From positions 62,001 through 126,000 of the forward strand of contig NZ_BMVO01000014.1 in the NCBI RefSeq assembly GCF_014650755.1: a DNA stretch of 64,000 nt, in the 5' to 3' direction. This stretch comes from Streptomyces chryseus (GTDB lineage Bacteria > Actinomycetota > Actinomycetes > Streptomycetales > Streptomycetaceae). Both the position numbers and the translations under genes were made by a program. Shown piece by piece: positions 8,911-16,773 of the stretch. The notes beneath the pieces are model-generated. The model saw nothing but the letters and a program-made list of their open reading frames with translations, made no database searches and was not told the DNA's origin. How positions within the stretch are numbered: position 1 is the stretch's first letter; every line of letters starts with the position of its first letter.

Positions 8911-9813
8911 TCAGGGCCGGCTCAGGGGCGGCTCGACCTGCTCCTCGGCCGTTTCCTCCATGAACGGCTCGATCGCGCTGCGCCAGCCCTCCGGCTGGTC
9001 GTAGTGCACGAGATGGCCCGCGTCGACCACCTCGGCGTACTGACCGCGAGGCAGCACCCGCACCATCTCCTGGGCCTCCGCCCGCCCCAGTTCGCCGTCG
9101 AGGCCGCGGACCACGAGCGTCGGGCACTGGACCAGCGCCAGCTCCTCCCAGTGGGCGTCGTACACCCAGGTCGCGCGGGACGTGAGCATCTGCTGGCGGG
9201 AGAAGAGCGGGCGCCAGCCGTCGGCCCGTTCGGCCATGACCTCGGCGAAGAACTCACCGCGGGCCGGGCTCGGCCGTTCAACCCAGGGGTCGTCCTCGCC
9301 GAACCACTTGCGCACGTCCGCGAGCGTGGCGAACGGGACGGGCCAGGACTTGAACCAGTCGTCCCACTCGCGCTGGGACGCCGCGCCGAGCGCGCCCGCC
9401 CTCATGTCGCAGATGACGACGGCACGGACGAGATCGGGGCGCTTGGCGGCGAGCTGCCAGGCCGTCAGGGCGCCCATGGAGTGGCCGATGAGCGTGACGG
9501 GCGCGAGGCCCAGCTGCTCGACCGCGGCTTCGGCGTCGGCGACATACGCCTCGCGGGTGTACGGGCCGTCGGACGGCTTGTCGCTGCGGCCGTGTCCGCG
9601 CTGGTCGAGGGCCACCGCCCGGTATCGCTCGGAGAGCCAGCGCGCGGTGCTCGCCCAGTGCGAGGCGCGGCCCATGAGGCCGTGGAGCAATAAGACCCCG
9701 GGCGGCCGGTCGGTTTCCCCGCTCCCCTTGGGAGGGTCGGCGAACTCCCAGGCCGCCAGGCGTACGCCGTCGGCTCCGGTCACGTCGATGCGCCGCACCA
9801 TATGTCCTGGCAC
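8911..9813 (-). CDS. alpha/beta hydrolase with an in-frame TTA codon
   Basis: The 300-residue cytoplasmic enzyme has the oxyanion motif LLHGLMG, nucleophile elbow GHSMG, a catalytic acid region (RGLDGE) and the catalytic His in DAGHLVHYD. The family includes esterases, haloperoxidase-like enzymes and C-C hydrolases; the substrate is unknown. Codon 41 (9691-9693) is TTA within the GVLLLHG motif. TTA is read only by the developmentally timed bldA tRNA in Streptomyces, so translation is probably growth-phase dependent. Start is GTG 9813 or ATG 9801; spacing of upstream G-rich bases does not decide between them. Confidence 0.88.
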   Translation of the reverse strand: MPGHMVRRIDVTGADGVRLAAWEFADPPKGSGETDRPPGVLLLHGLMGRASHWASTARWLSERYRAVALDQRGHGRSDKPSDGPYTREAYVADAEAAVEQLGLAPVTLIGHSMGALTAWQLAAKRPDLVRAVVICDMRAGALGAASQREWDDWFKSWPVPFATLADVRKWFGEDDPWVERPSPARGEFFAEVMAERADGWRPLFSRQQMLTSRATWVYDAHWEELALVQCPTLVVRGLDGELGRAEAQEMVRVLPRGQYAEVVDAGHLVHYDQPEGWRSAIEPFMEETAEEQVEPPLSRP

Positions 9814-10052
9814 CCCCTTCGTCCCCCGGTGGTCCGTCCAGTGAGTGAGTGGTCGAGTCCAGCCAGACTATCGAACCCGCATTCGAAAACTCGGTTTCCG
9901 TGAGCAACACCCCTCGTTCGAGTGACCACGCTCAAGGATTGACTCGCGCCGCCGAGGGGAGATCTTCAGCGGGAGGCGGGCCGCTCGGGGAAAACGGTCC
10001 GCGGGGGCCGACCCTGGGAGCTCGGGGCTCCGGGTCGGCACAGGGGAGGACG

Positions 10053-10080
10053 GGCTCCGGCGCCTCAGGGCGCCGGAGCC
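10053..10080 (-). terminator. strong hairpin, probable dmdR1 terminator
   Basis: GGCTCCGGCGCC and GGCGCCGGAGCC form a perfect 12-bp stem with loop TCAG. It lies 220 bases past the dmdR1 stop in the 489-base gap 9814-10302, where I see no gene. The other part of the gap next to the hydrolase (9830-9960) is comparatively AT-rich and probably carries the hydrolase promoter. Confidence 0.5.
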
Positions 10081-10302
10081 ATCCCTTTCACATCGAACAG
10101 ACCGAAACTCCGGGCGATACCAGCGCGACGGGCGCATTTCCTGCCCCTCCCCGACGATCGTCGGACCGGTCGGCGGCCCTCACGTCATGTGCCTCGGTCA
10201 CAGACTGGCACGCGATTCGTCCGGTCGCTGGGATTCCGGAGGATCGCCGGACCGGCCCCACCACCGTGGGACCGGCGAACCGTGCCGCCCGGGGCGCCCC
10301 CG

Positions 10303-10995
10303 TCAGCGCTTGGCGACGAAAACGTGGGAGGCCACCTCGGCGCCGAGCTCCGCGGCCTCGCCGCTGCTGCCGACAAGTACCCCGCCGGGCGACTCCGTCA
10401 CGCTCACGACCGACCCGGGCTGCACGCCCGCGCGGCGCAGCGTGTACATCAGCTGGGCGTCCGTCTGGATCGGCTCCCCGATCCGGCGTACGACGACGGT
10501 CTTGCCCTCCGGGCCGGGCGCCAGGTCGTTCAGACTGACCATGTTGTCGTCCAGGAACGACTCCGCCTCAGCCTTCTCGCCAAGCTCCTCCAGGCCGGGG
10601 ATCGGGTTCCCGTACGGAGACTCCGTCGGGTGCCGCAGCAGTTCGAGGACGCGCCTCTCCACCGCCTCACTCATCACGTGCTCCCAGCGGCACGCCTCCG
10701 CGTGGACCTGCTCCCACTCCAAGCCGATCACGTCGACGAGCAGACACTCGGCGAGCCGGTGCTTGCGCATCACGCGGGTGGCGAGCTTGCGGCCCTCGTC
10801 GGTCAGCTCCAGGTGGCGGTCGCCCGCCACTGTCACCAGTCCGTCCCGCTCCATGCGCGCCACTGTCTGGCTCACCGTCGGCCCGCTCTGGTCGAGCCGC
10901 TCGGCGATACGGGCGCGCATGGGGACCACGCCTTCTTCCTCGAGCTCGAGGATGGTGCGGAGATACATCTCCGTGGTGTCGATCAGTCCGGACAT
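10303..10995 (-). CDS. dmdR1: DtxR-family iron-dependent repressor DmdR1
   Basis: The 230-residue protein (MSGLIDTTEMYLRTILELEE) has the winged HTH (residues 25-65, SGPTVSQTVARMERDGLV), the metal-binding and dimerisation region (CRWEHVMSEAVERRVLELL, with His and Cys/Glu ligands of the DtxR type), and a C-terminal SH3-like domain. DmdR1 binds Fe2+ and represses siderophore and iron-uptake genes through iron boxes. ATG 10995 is preceded by GAGGGG. It is divergent from the SIS-domain gene, and the shared region carries a DasR-like operator, as reported for S. coelicolor, linking iron control to N-acetylglucosamine. Confidence 0.95.
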   Translation of the reverse strand: MSGLIDTTEMYLRTILELEEEGVVPMRARIAERLDQSGPTVSQTVARMERDGLVTVAGDRHLELTDEGRKLATRVMRKHRLAECLLVDVIGLEWEQVHAEACRWEHVMSEAVERRVLELLRHPTESPYGNPIPGLEELGEKAEAESFLDDNMVSLNDLAPGPEGKTVVVRRIGEPIQTDAQLMYTLRRAGVQPGSVVSVTESPGGVLVGSSGEAAELGAEVASHVFVAKR

Positions 10996-11082
10996 ACGTG
11001 CCCCTCGATTACTCGTGCGCTGGCCCTGCCCCAATTCTGACGCATAGCGCCGACAACCGTGTCGTGCCGACGGGAAGGCGTA

Positions 11083-11108
11083 TTGACAGGGCACTGGTCC
11101 AGACCGCA
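11083..11108. promoter_or_regulatory. TTGACA element overlapping a DasR-responsive element (dre)
   Basis: ACTGGTCCAGACCGCA at 11093-11108 closely matches the published dre consensus, an inverted repeat around TGGTCTAGACCA, bound by the GntR regulator DasR whose ligands are phosphorylated amino sugars. It directly follows a TTGACA hexamer (11083-11088) in the dmdR1/SIS intergenic region. An operator placed at or just after a -35 element would block rightward transcription and could also affect dmdR1. Confidence 0.75.
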
Positions 11109-11171
11109 ACGTGATCCGCGCCACCGTCGCACGACGTTCGCACGCCGTACCGCTTGAAGGGGCCCTGCGCG

Positions 11172-11927
11172 ATGAGCGAGAGCAAACTGGCCGGTCAGTT
11201 CTTCGACGCCGCGATCGGGCTGCTGCACCGTGTCCGCGACGAGGAGGCCGGGAACGTCGCGGCCGCCGGGACTGCCGTCGCCGACGCGGTGGCTTCCGGG
11301 GGGCGGCTGTTCGCCTTCGGCGCGGGCCACTCCTCGCTCGCCGCCCAGGACGTCGTCTACCGGGCCGGCGGCCTCGCGCTGATGAACCTGCTCGCCGTTC
11401 CCGGGACCGTCGGCGTGGACGTCATGCCGGCCACCCTGGGCTCCGCCCTGGAACGCGTCGACGGGCTCGCGGCGGCCGTCCTGGACAGCAGCCCCGCCAA
11501 GCCCGGCGACGTACTGGTGATCATCTCGCTGTCCGGGCGCAACGCGCTGCCGGTGGAGATGGCGATGAACGCGCGGGCGCTCGGCCTCAAGGTCATCGGG
11601 GTGACATCGGTGGCGTACACGAACGAGACGAAGTCCCGGCACGCCTCGGGCACGTACCTCAAGGACCACTGCGACATCGTCCTCGACAGCAAGATCGCGG
11701 TCGGCGACGCGGAGCTGACGGCCGAGGGAATCGAGGCTCCCTTCGCGCCCGCCTCGACGGTCGTCACCAGCGCGCTCATGCAGGCCGTCATGGCGAGCGC
11801 GGCGGGCGAACTCGCGGAGCGCGGCATCGAACCGCCGCTGCTGCGCTCGGGCAATGTCGACGGCGGCCACGAGTGGAACGGCCGCGTGATGACGGAGTAC
11901 AGGGACCGCATCTTCTACCGGCACTGA
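11172..11927 (+). CDS. nagS: SIS-domain phosphosugar enzyme (NagS-like, amino-sugar metabolism)
   Basis: The 251-residue protein is a single SIS fold: the phosphosugar-binding GAGHSS motif near residue 56, VIISLSGRNALPVEMA near residue 120, and NVDGGHEWN near the end. It acts in the cytoplasm on a sugar phosphate. From memory, the S. coelicolor orthologue SCO4393 was named NagS and dehydrates GlcNAc-6-phosphate to a toxic chromogen; I am moderately sure of that assignment. The dre-like site just upstream supports the link to N-acetylglucosamine. ATG 11172 has GAAGGGG upstream; an ATG six codons earlier is less likely. Confidence 0.8.
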   Translation: MSESKLAGQFFDAAIGLLHRVRDEEAGNVAAAGTAVADAVASGGRLFAFGAGHSSLAAQDVVYRAGGLALMNLLAVPGTVGVDVMPATLGSALERVDGLAAAVLDSSPAKPGDVLVIISLSGRNALPVEMAMNARALGLKVIGVTSVAYTNETKSRHASGTYLKDHCDIVLDSKIAVGDAELTAEGIEAPFAPASTVVTSALMQAVMASAAGELAERGIEPPLLRSGNVDGGHEWNGRVMTEYRDRIFYRH

Positions 11928-11942
11928 TTTCGCCGGGCGGGT

Positions 11943-12093
11943 GTTCCCGGGAACGCCCGCTTTCCGTTCCGGGGAACGCTCTCTCACCGTTCCCGGGGAA
12001 CGCTCTCTCGCCGTTCCGGGGAACGGCCCCCGCACGTCCCCGGGAGCGCACGCCCACGGTTCCCGGGAACGCTCCCCCCACGTGCCCGGGAAC
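11943..12093. repeat. intergenic tandem array of GTTCCCGGGAAC-type palindromes, 23-bp period, 7 copies
   Basis: Copies start at 11943, 11966, 11989, 12013, 12036, 12059 and 12082. Five steps are 23 bases; the 24-base step follows the one copy that is 13 bases long. Variants include GTTCCGGGGAAC and GTGCCCGGGAAC, which keep near-dyad symmetry. The array fills the gap between the SIS gene and the convergent PAS gene. Each unit could fold into a small hairpin, so the array may double as a terminator. Confidence 0.9.
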
Positions 12094-12129
12094 GACACGC
12101 TCTCGCGCCTGCCGCCGATCCGCTTCCCG

Positions 12130-13488
12130 TCACGGCTTGAGCGTCTGCGCCAGATCGATCGCCGCCGCCACCCGCACCGCGATGTTCTCCGCGTACGTCG
12201 CGTCCGGCCGCTCGAAGGCGGCGCGGCTCGGGCCGCGCAGGAACGTGGCCACCCCCAGCGTCCTGCCCCGGCTGCGCAGGACCGTGCACAGGGCGTGCAC
12301 GGTGTCCTGCGGCCACTGGCGCCGCGCCGCCCAGTCCTGCGGGCCGCCGCTCGCCCGTACCGAGCCGAGGCGGTCCATGCACTGGAACGCCGGATGGCCG
12401 GCCGGGTACGGCACCGGGATGCCGGCGCCCCCGGTCACCGGCAGGCACGGCCCGTAGCCGCCCGACGGCGTGGCCGCGGCCCGCACCAGACGTGCCGGGT
12501 GGTCCCCCACGGTCAGGTCGACCAGCGCGTGGTCGGCGAAGCCCGCGAGGGCGAAGTCGAGGTACGACAACGCGGCCTCCATCGGGTCCTCGCACTCGGC
12601 GGCCGCGCGCCCGGCACGGTGCAGCTGGTTGCCGCGGAACCGTAACTGCGCGGCTTCCTGTTCCGCGGTCTTCGCCTCGGTGATGTCCTGGAAGAGCCAG
12701 CCGACCCCCAGCGGAACGGGCTCCTCGGCGAGCGGTGACGCCAGTCGCAGGAAGCCGCTGCGCCAGCACCGCCGCCGCTCCCCCTTCCCGCCCGGCTCCG
12801 CCTTGCGCAGCGTCACCCACAGCTCGGCGGGGGCCGGGGGCGTCCCTTCCGCCAGTACGTGCTGCAGGGAGCCCTCCAGCTCCTCCACGCCCTGGACGAT
12901 CAGCTCCCCCAGGGGGCGCCCCAGCAGCGTCGTACGCCCCACGCCGAGCGCCCGCGCGGCGTGCGTGTTGACGACCGTCGGCCGCAGGTCCACGTCCACC
13001 AGGACGACGCCCCAGGACGCGTCGTCGAACAGCGCCTCGCTCAGCGCGATCGCCCGTTCCAGGTCGATCTGGGCGTGCACCTCACTGAACGCGCAGTACA
13101 CCCCCGCGGGTTTGCCCTCCGCACCGGGAACGCCCGCCGACTGCGTGCGTACGAGAACGCGCCCGCCGTCCTTCCGCAGAAGCGCGAATTCGTGCACCTG
13201 CCGGCCCGGCGCGTGCATCGCCGACATCAGGCGGCCCTGCACGTCGTCCGCGTCCTCCGGCCGCGCCGCCCATCCCGCGAGACCGGTCCGCCCGACCGCC
13301 TCGTCGGCGGTCCACCCGAGGATCCGCTCGGCCTCGCGGTTCCAGTGGGTGACCACCCCGTCCGCGTCGAAGGCGCAGAGCGCCGCGTCCATGCCGTCGA
13401 GAAGCGCGGCGAGAAGATCGTCGGACCCGGGCCCTGGCTCGTCGGGACCGAACGCGTCGGTGGTCTCGCCAATCCGGGAAGCACTCAC
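12130..13488 (-). CDS. PAS-domain sensor protein with a C-terminal GAF-like domain and a TTA codon
   Basis: The 452-residue cytoplasmic protein has a first PAS domain (residues 25-145, DAALCAFDADGVVTHWNREA and WTADEAVG), a second PAS domain (155-285, LFDDASWGVVLVDVDLRPTV and GRPLGELI) ending in FQDITEAK, and a GAF-like domain (295-450). It has no kinase, phosphatase or HTH domain, so its output partner is elsewhere. Codon 282 (12643-12645, in QLRF) is TTA, suggesting bldA-dependent translation. GTG 13488 follows AGGGGG with six bases between; longer open frame upstream is not needed. Confidence 0.8.
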   Translation of the reverse strand: MSASRIGETTDAFGPDEPGPGSDDLLAALLDGMDAALCAFDADGVVTHWNREAERILGWTADEAVGRTGLAGWAARPEDADDVQGRLMSAMHAPGRQVHEFALLRKDGGRVLVRTQSAGVPGAEGKPAGVYCAFSEVHAQIDLERAIALSEALFDDASWGVVLVDVDLRPTVVNTHAARALGVGRTTLLGRPLGELIVQGVEELEGSLQHVLAEGTPPAPAELWVTLRKAEPGGKGERRRCWRSGFLRLASPLAEEPVPLGVGWLFQDITEAKTAEQEAAQLRFRGNQLHRAGRAAAECEDPMEAALSYLDFALAGFADHALVDLTVGDHPARLVRAAATPSGGYGPCLPVTGGAGIPVPYPAGHPAFQCMDRLGSVRASGGPQDWAARRQWPQDTVHALCTVLRSRGRTLGVATFLRGPSRAAFERPDATYAENIAVRVAAAIDLAQTLKP

Positions 13489-13603
13489 CTGGCACCCCCT
13501 GCAGGTGTTCGCCTTTGCTGCACTGCTGAACCCGGGATCATTCAACTGGAACGTGATGCAGCCCACACCTGGTTCGGAGAAAAAATGCTCCCCCTTAATT
13601 CGG

Positions 13604-13632
13604 TTGTGGTGGGCGGGGGGGGTTCCTAGGCT
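13604..13632 (+). promoter_or_regulatory. sigma-70-like promoter of a small transcript
   Basis: TTGTGG at 13604-13609 and TAGGCT at 13627-13632 are separated by 17 bases, the ideal spacing for a housekeeping promoter. The predicted start point is about 13639. No annotated gene of normal size follows on this strand before the terminator at 13764-13824. Confidence 0.55.
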
Positions 13633-13663
13633 TGCAGTACACGTGAAGGGAGGTGGTTCGGAA

Positions 13664-13702
13664 GTGATGTCATTTCGGACTCGTGAGGTGACTGCGGGCT
13701 GA
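13664..13702 (+). CDS. 12-residue small open frame in the small transcript
   Basis: GTG 13664, followed directly by ATG 13667, opens a frame encoding VMSFRTREVTAG and stops at TGA 13700-13702. GGGAGG at 13648-13653 lies ten bases upstream of the GTG, a credible ribosome site. The peptide has no membrane segment. It may be a translated leader peptide or a real micropeptide. Support is promoter, ribosome site and terminator only. Confidence 0.35.
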   Translation: MMSFRTREVTAG

Positions 13703-13763
13703 CGCCCGTCGTCGCAGCCAGTGCTGGTCGGCAGGTCGCCGGCCGAAATCCCAGCAGTCACCG

Positions 13764-13824
13764 ACCCGCGGGCTCGCCGGTAAGTCCGGCCGGCTCCTCC
13801 TCGGAGGAACCAGAGCCCGCGGGT
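13764..13824 (+). terminator. large terminator hairpin of the small transcript
   Basis: A perfect 12-bp outer stem (13764-13775 with 13813-13824) encloses a branched interior with CCGG and CTCCT/AGGAG pairs, and is followed by TTCTGCGTTC. The T-rich tail is on the plus strand, assigning it to rightward transcription. Confidence 0.7.
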
Positions 13825-13873
13825 TTCTGCGTTCGGCCGGCAGGTCACGCGGCCTAAGGCGCTGCACGCGCGC

Positions 13874-14530
13874 CTACGGGCAGAGGCGCTCCACGCGCCA
13901 TGCGCCGTCGTCCCCGGCGACGTATCGCAGGCGGTCGTGCAGGCGGTTCGCGTGCCCCTGCCAGAACTCGACCGTCTCGGGAACGACCCGGTAGCCGCCC
14001 CAGTCCGGCGGCACCGGTACGCGTTCGGTCTGCGGGTAGCGCGTCGCCAGTTCGTCGTAGCGCGCGAGCAGCTCCTCGCGGGACGCGATCACGGACGACT
14101 GCGCACTCGCCCAGGCCCCCAGCTGTGAGCCGTGCGGGCGCGTCCGGAAGTACGCCGCCGTCTCGTCGCGGCCGATCCTCACGGCCGTGCCGGTGACTAT
14201 GACCTGGCGTGCGACCTGATGCCACGGGAAGAGCAGGGAGACGTACGGATTGGACGTGATCTCCCGCGCCTTGCGGGAGGCGTAGTTCGTGAAGAACACG
14301 AAGCCCTGGTGATCGAACTTCTTGAGCAGGACCGTGCGCGACGAGGGGCGGCCGTCGGACGTGGCCGTGGAGAGGATCATGGCGTTCGGCTCGTGGAGGC
14401 CGCCGGTGGCCACCTCCCTGAACCAGTGGTCGAACTGGCCCATGGGCTCGGCTGCGAGTTCCGCCTCCGTGAAGGCTTCGCTGCGATAGTGCTCGCGCAT
14501 GGCGGCGGGATCGAAATCTCGGTTCGGCAC
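13874..14530 (-). CDS. pdxH: pyridoxine/pyridoxamine 5'-phosphate oxidase
   Basis: The 218-residue FMN enzyme oxidises pyridoxine or pyridoxamine phosphate to pyridoxal 5'-phosphate, the last step of vitamin B6 salvage. Diagnostic segments are SRTVLLKKFDHQGFVFFTNY (FMN contacts), SQLGAWASAQSSVI, and the C-terminal WGGYRVVPETVEFWQG followed by NRLHDR (substrate and phosphate binding). The length is normal for the family. GTG 14530 lies about eight bases after AGGA. It is divergent from citrate synthase. Confidence 0.96.
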   Translation of the reverse strand: MPNRDFDPAAMREHYRSEAFTEAELAAEPMGQFDHWFREVATGGLHEPNAMILSTATSDGRPSSRTVLLKKFDHQGFVFFTNYASRKAREITSNPYVSLLFPWHQVARQVIVTGTAVRIGRDETAAYFRTRPHGSQLGAWASAQSSVIASREELLARYDELATRYPQTERVPVPPDWGGYRVVPETVEFWQGHANRLHDRLRYVAGDDGAWRVERLCP

Positions 14531-14767
14531 GGTGCCATCCTGCCGCAGGGTCCCAGTCTGCCCGGCACCCGGTGCCATCAATCCTCGGCCGGAAAATGGG
14601 GCAGTGTGCCGGTAATCACGCTTCCCCGCATCGGCGGAACCCGCCAAAATATGGGCGCCGGGCACTGTGACCTCCATACAGCAGGGGATATCGTGCCTGC
14701 TTCCGGAGCGGTGGGGTGACCACCCGCCGTGCGGGGAATCACCGGGGTGACCGATGGCCCCTGGAAC

Positions 14768-14797
14768 CTGACCGGAACTGACCGGATCTGACCGCTG
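14768..14797. promoter_or_regulatory. 10-bp direct repeats upstream of citrate synthase
   Basis: CTGACCGGAA, CTGACCGGAT and CTGACCGCTG begin at 14768, 14778 and 14788, one helical turn apart, about 60-90 bases before the citrate synthase start. Repeats on one DNA face often mark an operator, but no regulator is evident. The rest of the 325-base gap 14531-14855 shows no gene. Confidence 0.4.
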
Positions 14798-14855
14798 GTC
14801 ATGAGCCGCTTGCCACTTGTCGACGCCTGTCGAACACATCATGAGGAGCCGCCTG

Positions 14856-15956
14856 ATGTCCGACTTCGTACCCGGACTCGAAGGAGTCGTCGCGTTCGAA
14901 ACGGAGATCGCAGAACCGGACAAGGAGGGCGGTGCGCTCCGTTACCGGGGTGTCGACATCGAAGACCTCGTCGGGCACGTGTCCTTCGGGAACGTGTGGG
15001 GCCTGCTGGTCGACGGCGCGTTCAACCCCGGTCTTCCGGCCGCCGAACCGTTCCCGATCCCCGTCCACTCCGGTGACATCCGCGTGGACGTGCAGTCCGC
15101 GCTCGCGATGCTCGCGCCCGTGTGGGGCCTGAAACCGCTGCTGGACATCGACGAGCAGACCGCACGCGACGACCTCGCGCGGGCCGCCGTGATGGCGCTT
15201 TCGTACGTCGCCCAGTCCGCGCGCGGGCAGGGGCTGCCGATGGTCCCGCAGCGGGAGATCGACAAGGCGGACACCGTCGTGGAGCGCTTCATGAAGCGCT
15301 GGCGCGGCGAGCCCGACCCCAAGCACGTCAAGGCCGTCGATGCCTACTGGACGTCGGCCGCCGAGCACGGCATGAACGCCTCGACCTTCACGGCGCGCGT
15401 CATCGCGTCGACCGGCGCCGACGTGGCCGCGGCGCTCTCCGGCGCGGTCGGTGCGATGTCCGGGCCGCTCCACGGCGGCGCGCCTTCGCGCGTCCTCGGC
15501 ATGATCGAGGAGATCGAGCGCACCGGTGATGCGACGGCGTACGTGAAGCAGGCCCTCGACAAGGGCGAGCGCCTGATGGGCTTCGGTCACCGCGTGTACC
15601 GCGCGGAGGACCCGCGTGCGCGCGTTCTGCGGCGTACGGCGAAGGAGCTCGCGGCGCCGCGCTTCGAGGTCGCCGAGGCGCTGGAGAAGGCCGCTCTGGA
15701 GGAGCTGCACGCGCGGCGCCCCGACCGGGTGCTGGCGACGAACGTCGAGTTCTGGGCGGCGATCGTGCTGGACTTCGCGGAGGTCCCGGCGCACATGTTC
15801 ACGTCGATGTTCACGTGTGCGCGCACGGCCGGCTGGTCGGCGCACATCCTGGAGCAGAAGCGCACGGGACGGCTGGTGCGGCCTTCCGCGCGGTACGTCG
15901 GTCCTCCCTCGCGCAACCCGCACGACGTCACGGGCTTCGACGACATCGCGCGCTGA
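14856..15956 (+). CDS. citrate synthase (type I-like, short form)
   Basis: The 366-residue enzyme condenses acetyl-CoA or propionyl-CoA with oxaloacetate in the TCA or methylcitrate cycle. The catalytic His regions are MSGPLHGGAPSRV near residue 210 and GFGHRVYRAEDPRA near residue 245, and the CoA/acid region contains RPSARYVGP. It corresponds to the paralogue annotated as citrate synthase 2 in Streptomyces, not the main TCA enzyme. ATG 14856 has GAGGAG at 14843-14848; an upstream in-frame start at 14817 is poorer. Confidence 0.93.
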   Translation: MSDFVPGLEGVVAFETEIAEPDKEGGALRYRGVDIEDLVGHVSFGNVWGLLVDGAFNPGLPAAEPFPIPVHSGDIRVDVQSALAMLAPVWGLKPLLDIDEQTARDDLARAAVMALSYVAQSARGQGLPMVPQREIDKADTVVERFMKRWRGEPDPKHVKAVDAYWTSAAEHGMNASTFTARVIASTGADVAAALSGAVGAMSGPLHGGAPSRVLGMIEEIERTGDATAYVKQALDKGERLMGFGHRVYRAEDPRARVLRRTAKELAAPRFEVAEALEKAALEELHARRPDRVLATNVEFWAAIVLDFAEVPAHMFTSMFTCARTAGWSAHILEQKRTGRLVRPSARYVGPPSRNPHDVTGFDDIAR

Positions 15957-16050
15957 GCGTCGCGGATCCCGTGCGTCCTGTGAACGCCGGTCGTCGGCGC
16001 CGGACCGTCGGCCGGTCGGTGGTGGACGCCGGGGTGTGGTGAATGTCGGT

Positions 16051-16080
16051 TGAGGGGTCGGGCACGGGTCCGGCCCCTCA
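16051..16080. terminator. terminator between convergent citrate synthase and TetR genes
   Basis: TGAGGGG and CCCCTCA arms enclose a GC-rich loop with a further CGG/CCG pair. The right arm includes the stop codon of the TetR gene. Confidence 0.55.
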
Positions 16081-16773
16081 GTCCTGTTCGCCGCCCAGTG
16101 CGCCGTCGAGGAGCGCCGCCCACTGGTTCACCACGCGGTCGCGCCGCGCCGCGTCGTCGGTGAGCAGGTTGGCCAGGCCCAGGCCGCGTGCCATGTCGAG
16201 CAGGCCCTGGACGGTCTCGCGTACGCCGGGCACCGACTCGTCGACGCCCAGCAGTTCCACGGCGATGCGGTGGGTCTCGCGGCCCACGCGTGCCTCGAGC
16301 TCGGTGACGCGGGCGCCCAGCTGGTCCTCGTTGGAGGCGGCGACCCACAGGTGCAGGGCGGCGCGGAAGAGCGGTCCCGTGTAGAGGTCGACCAGGCCGC
16401 CGACGACAGCGGCGCGGTTGGTGGCGCCGTGCGGGAACAGGGCGCGCAGCGCCGTGGAACGCTCCTCGGCGACGTACTCGACGGCCGCCGTGAAGAGGTC
16501 CTCCCGGGTCGGGAAGTGGTGCTGGGCGGCGCCCCGTGAGACGCCCGCCCGTTCCGCGACGACCGACACCGTGGAACCCGCCCAGCCGCGCTCGGCCAGG
16601 CAGGACACGGCGGCTTCCAGCAGGCGCTGCCGGGTGGCCCGGGAGCGGTCCTGCTTGGGGGCCTTGCCGGTGGCCGCCGCCGACGGGCCGTACGCCGGCG
16701 CCGGGGTCTGGCTCGGCGCCGGGGTCCGACTCGGTGTCGGGTTCTGGCTCGGTGTCGGGGTCACAGCACCCAT
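16078..16773 (-). CDS. TetR-family regulator, last gene of the acyl-CoA operon
   Basis: The 231-residue protein has an N-terminal disordered Pro/Thr/Ser repeat tail (about 30 residues, TPSRTPAPSQTPAP), then the TetR HTH (residues 45-95, RATRQRLLEAAVSCLAERGW and SRGAAQHHFPTREDLF) and a helical ligand domain. As the last gene of a coupled catabolic operon it is likely its repressor, relieved by an acyl-CoA. ATG 16773 and GTG 16764 both overlap the upstream gene; a GGGA precedes the ATG. The operator candidate is at 26522-26535. Confidence 0.85.
   Translation of the reverse strand: MGAVTPTPSQNPTPSRTPAPSQTPAPAYGPSAAATGKAPKQDRSRATRQRLLEAAVSCLAERGWAGSTVSVVAERAGVSRGAAQHHFPTREDLFTAAVEYVAEERSTALRALFPHGATNRAAVVGGLVDLYTGPLFRAALHLWVAASNEDQLGARVTELEARVGRETHRIAVELLGVDESVPGVRETVQGLLDMARGLGLANLLTDDAARRDRVVNQWAALLDGALGGEQD

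Larger units (their letters stand above)
13639..13834 (+). ncRNA. small structured transcript (about 195 nt), possible sRNA or leader-peptide mRNA
   Basis: A good promoter at 13604-13632, a short open frame at 13664-13702 and a strong terminator (13764-13824, perfect 12-bp outer stem ACCCGCGGGCTC with GAGCCCGCGGGT, followed by TTTCTGCGTT) define a compact transcription unit in the 385-base gap between the PAS gene and pdxH. Inner stems include CCGG pairs and CTCCT/AGGAG. The downstream gene pdxH is on the opposite strand, so this is not its leader. It may be antisense to nothing and act in trans. I do not recognise an Rfam family. Confidence 0.5.

Noticed and set aside
10021..10302. A gene between the hydrolase and dmdR1
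   Set aside because: Frames there give low-complexity Arg/Pro products and lie over a strong hairpin.
11788..12081. Minus-strand protein encoded by the palindrome array (PGTVG-rich open frames)
   Set aside because: Open frames on both strands follow from a stop-free repeat and have no ribosome sites or family similarity.
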